Assembly (NCBI RefSeq): GCF_000172635.2
Contig: NC_018632.1
Span: 4,402,001-4,466,000, forward strand
Length of the DNA stretch: 64,000 bases
Source: Alteromonas macleodii ATCC 27126
GTDB taxonomy: Bacteria > Pseudomonadota > Gammaproteobacteria > Enterobacterales > Alteromonadaceae
Reading direction: 5' to 3'
A model generated the notes under the pieces. It saw only the letters and a list, made by a program, of their open reading frames with translations, had not been told where the DNA came from and did not search any database. The translations under genes and the position numbers were made by a program. Shown piece by piece: positions 63,010 to 64,000 of the stretch; position 1 is the stretch's first letter, and the number at the start of each line of letters is the position of its first letter.

Positions 63010-64000
63010 ACTCTTCTCGTTTTAACTCAATTTGCTCTTGGGCATCCAGCCATGCCATCTCTTCTTCCTCAAGCTGTTGCTTAAGTTGAGTTTGCTTGTC
63101 GAGTAGGCCCATAAGCTGCGCCTTTTTGTCTTCGCTGTAAAGCGAAGTATCGGCAAGTGACGCTTCCACCTCAGCCAAAGCAGCACCACATTTTTCCATG
63201 GCTTTTTCGTGTTTTTCAATGGCTTTTTTAAGTGGCGCAACCCTTTGCCTAAACTCGGCTTCACGGCGTTTTTCTTCTTTACGATCTAATTTGCGTTCCG
63301 GCTTACTCTGCGCGCCAGTCTCTTGTTGCTCTTCGTTTTTGGCGTCGCTGTTGGCCTTAGCTTTTTCCGCTGCCTGCTGTTTTAAAATCCAGTCGCGATA
63401 GTCGTCCAAGTCGCCTTTAAATGGTTCAACTTCGCCACTGTCTACCAAATAGAAATCCTCACATACCGAGGAGAGTAAGAAGCGGTCGTGCGAGACCAGT
63501 ACCATGGCGCCTTCAAAACCTTGAAGCGCGATATTTAGCGCATGGCGCATTTCCAAATCTAAGTGGTTGGTAGGCTCATCCAGCAGCAATAAGTTAGGCT
63601 TCTGATAAACAATTAACGCCAATACTAAGCGCGCCTTTTCACCGCCCGACATAGGTGCCACGGGCGCTAACGCTTCATCGCCATTAAATCCAAATCCGCC
63701 CAGATAGTCGCGAAGTCGCTGCTCGGTGGCTTTTTCGTCAATGCGTTGCAAATGAAGAAGCGGAGTAGCGTTAGCATCTAATGTTTCTAACTGATGCTGA
63801 GCAAAGTAACCAATCTTTAAGCCTTTTGCGGTATTAAAGATACCTTGCTTTGGCGCATGCACACCCGCCAATAGTTTGATTAGCGTAGACTTACCCTGCC
63901 CGTTTCGACCTAGAAGACCTATTCTGCTGCCAGGTACTAAATTGAGTTTCACCTGTTGCAGCACAATATGGTCGTCGTAACCCAGCTGTATCTTTTCCAT
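62990..64000 (-). CDS. yheS: ABC-F ATPase YheS, 5'-partial
   Basis: The frame runs off the right edge, so only the C-terminal half (336 codons) of an ABC-F protein of about 640 aa is seen. It holds the second nucleotide-binding domain: Walker A GLLGRNGQGKSTLIKLLAG, signature PMSGGEKARLVLALI, Walker B LLLLDEPTNHLDLEM and the His switch VLVSHDRFLLS. A charged C-terminal coiled coil (AEKAKANSDAKNEEQQ, RKLDRKEEKRREAEF) follows. The Met at the edge is internal. ABC-F proteins act on ribosomes. Sequence and neighbours match YheS. Confidence 0.93.
   Translation of the reverse strand: MEKIQLGYDDHIVLQQVKLNLVPGSRIGLLGRNGQGKSTLIKLLAGVHAPKQGIFNTAKGLKIGYFAQHQLETLDANATPLLHLQRIDEKATEQRLRDYLGGFGFNGDEALAPVAPMSGGEKARLVLALIVYQKPNLLLLDEPTNHLDLEMRHALNIALQGFEGAMVLVSHDRFLLSSVCEDFYLVDSGEVEPFKGDLDDYRDWILKQQAAEKAKANSDAKNEEQQETGAQSKPERKLDRKEEKRREAEFRQRVAPLKKAIEKHEKAMEKCGAALAEVEASLADTSLYSEDKKAQLMGLLDKQTQLKQQLEEEEMAWLDAQEQIELKREEYDNANA

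Overview
This is a chromosomal segment of a marine gammaproteobacterium. Gene content, gene order and protein style fit the Alteromonadaceae, most likely Alteromonas. The evidence is the hslR-hslO-pckA / ompR-envZ neighbourhood beside a complete gspC-N type II secretion operon followed by nudE and cysQ (an order shared with Vibrio and Shewanella), dusB-fis, aroQ-accB-accC, and the yheS-yheT-yheU block. No rRNA, tRNA, CRISPR array, transposase, integrase or phage module is visible. The window is mostly core chromosome with small accessory insertions.

Layout. 1-5.0 kb: 3'-part of dsbD, an exported M23 peptidase, then aroQ-accB-accC with a strong terminator. 5.0-5.2 kb: a heptamer tandem repeat and a candidate small RNA or attenuator. 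5.3-11.4 kb: an outer-membrane protein, two small conserved proteins, a large FAN1-like VRR-NUC nuclease fused to a DEDDh exonuclease, an HNH-type protein, a CPXCG protein, a flavin reductase-like protein and a HiPIP. 11.5-14 kb: a secreted amidase and a periplasmic solute-binding protein on the minus strand. 14.3-21 kb: prmA, dusB-fis, then purH and purD separated by an exported methyltransferase-like gene. 21.4-26.6 kb: a Bax-like glucosaminidase, a CBM9-type protein, a voltage-gated K+ channel, an orphan phosphoribulokinase and a DUF2855 protein. 26.9-29.1 kb: ompR-envZ. 29.1-32.8 kb: an MFS transporter and a GH31 alpha-glucosidase/transglucosylase. 33-36.4 kb: pckA, hslO, hslR.

36.5-48 kb: gspC, D, E, F, G, H, I, J, K, L, M and N, one tightly packed operon encoding a full type II secretion system except the prepilin peptidase. 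48-53.8 kb: DUF945 protein, MBL-fold hydrolase, succinate-semialdehyde-type dehydrogenase, YjjX-type NTPase and YrfG-type nucleotidase. 53.9-55.3 kb: nudE-cysQ. 55.4-56 kb: a yceI-family gene broken by a one-base frameshift. 56.1-59.7 kb: opgG-opgH for osmoregulated periplasmic glucans, followed upstream by an 800-base regulatory region and a small outer-membrane beta-barrel gene. 61.1-64 kb: yheU, yheT, a TIGR02444 gene and the 3' half of yheS.

How the genes work together. Many products serve the envelope: thiol delivery (DsbD), secretion (Gsp), wall enzymes (M23, Bax), glucans (OpgGH), osmosensing (EnvZ/OmpR) and porin-like barrels. Central metabolism is represented by fatty-acid initiation, purine synthesis and gluconeogenesis. 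The pckA upstream region carries a HexR-type palindrome and a CRP-like palindrome, which fits carbon-source control.

The most notable items are the FAN1/VRR-NUC-DEDDh fusion, the candidate small RNA at 5.1 kb, the frameshifted yceI gene, the three 18-bp repeats in front of the GH31 gene, and a recurring pattern of short direct repeats (7, 11, 13, 18 and 20 bp) placed in gene-free gaps. I see no clearly new multi-gene defence or biosynthetic system.
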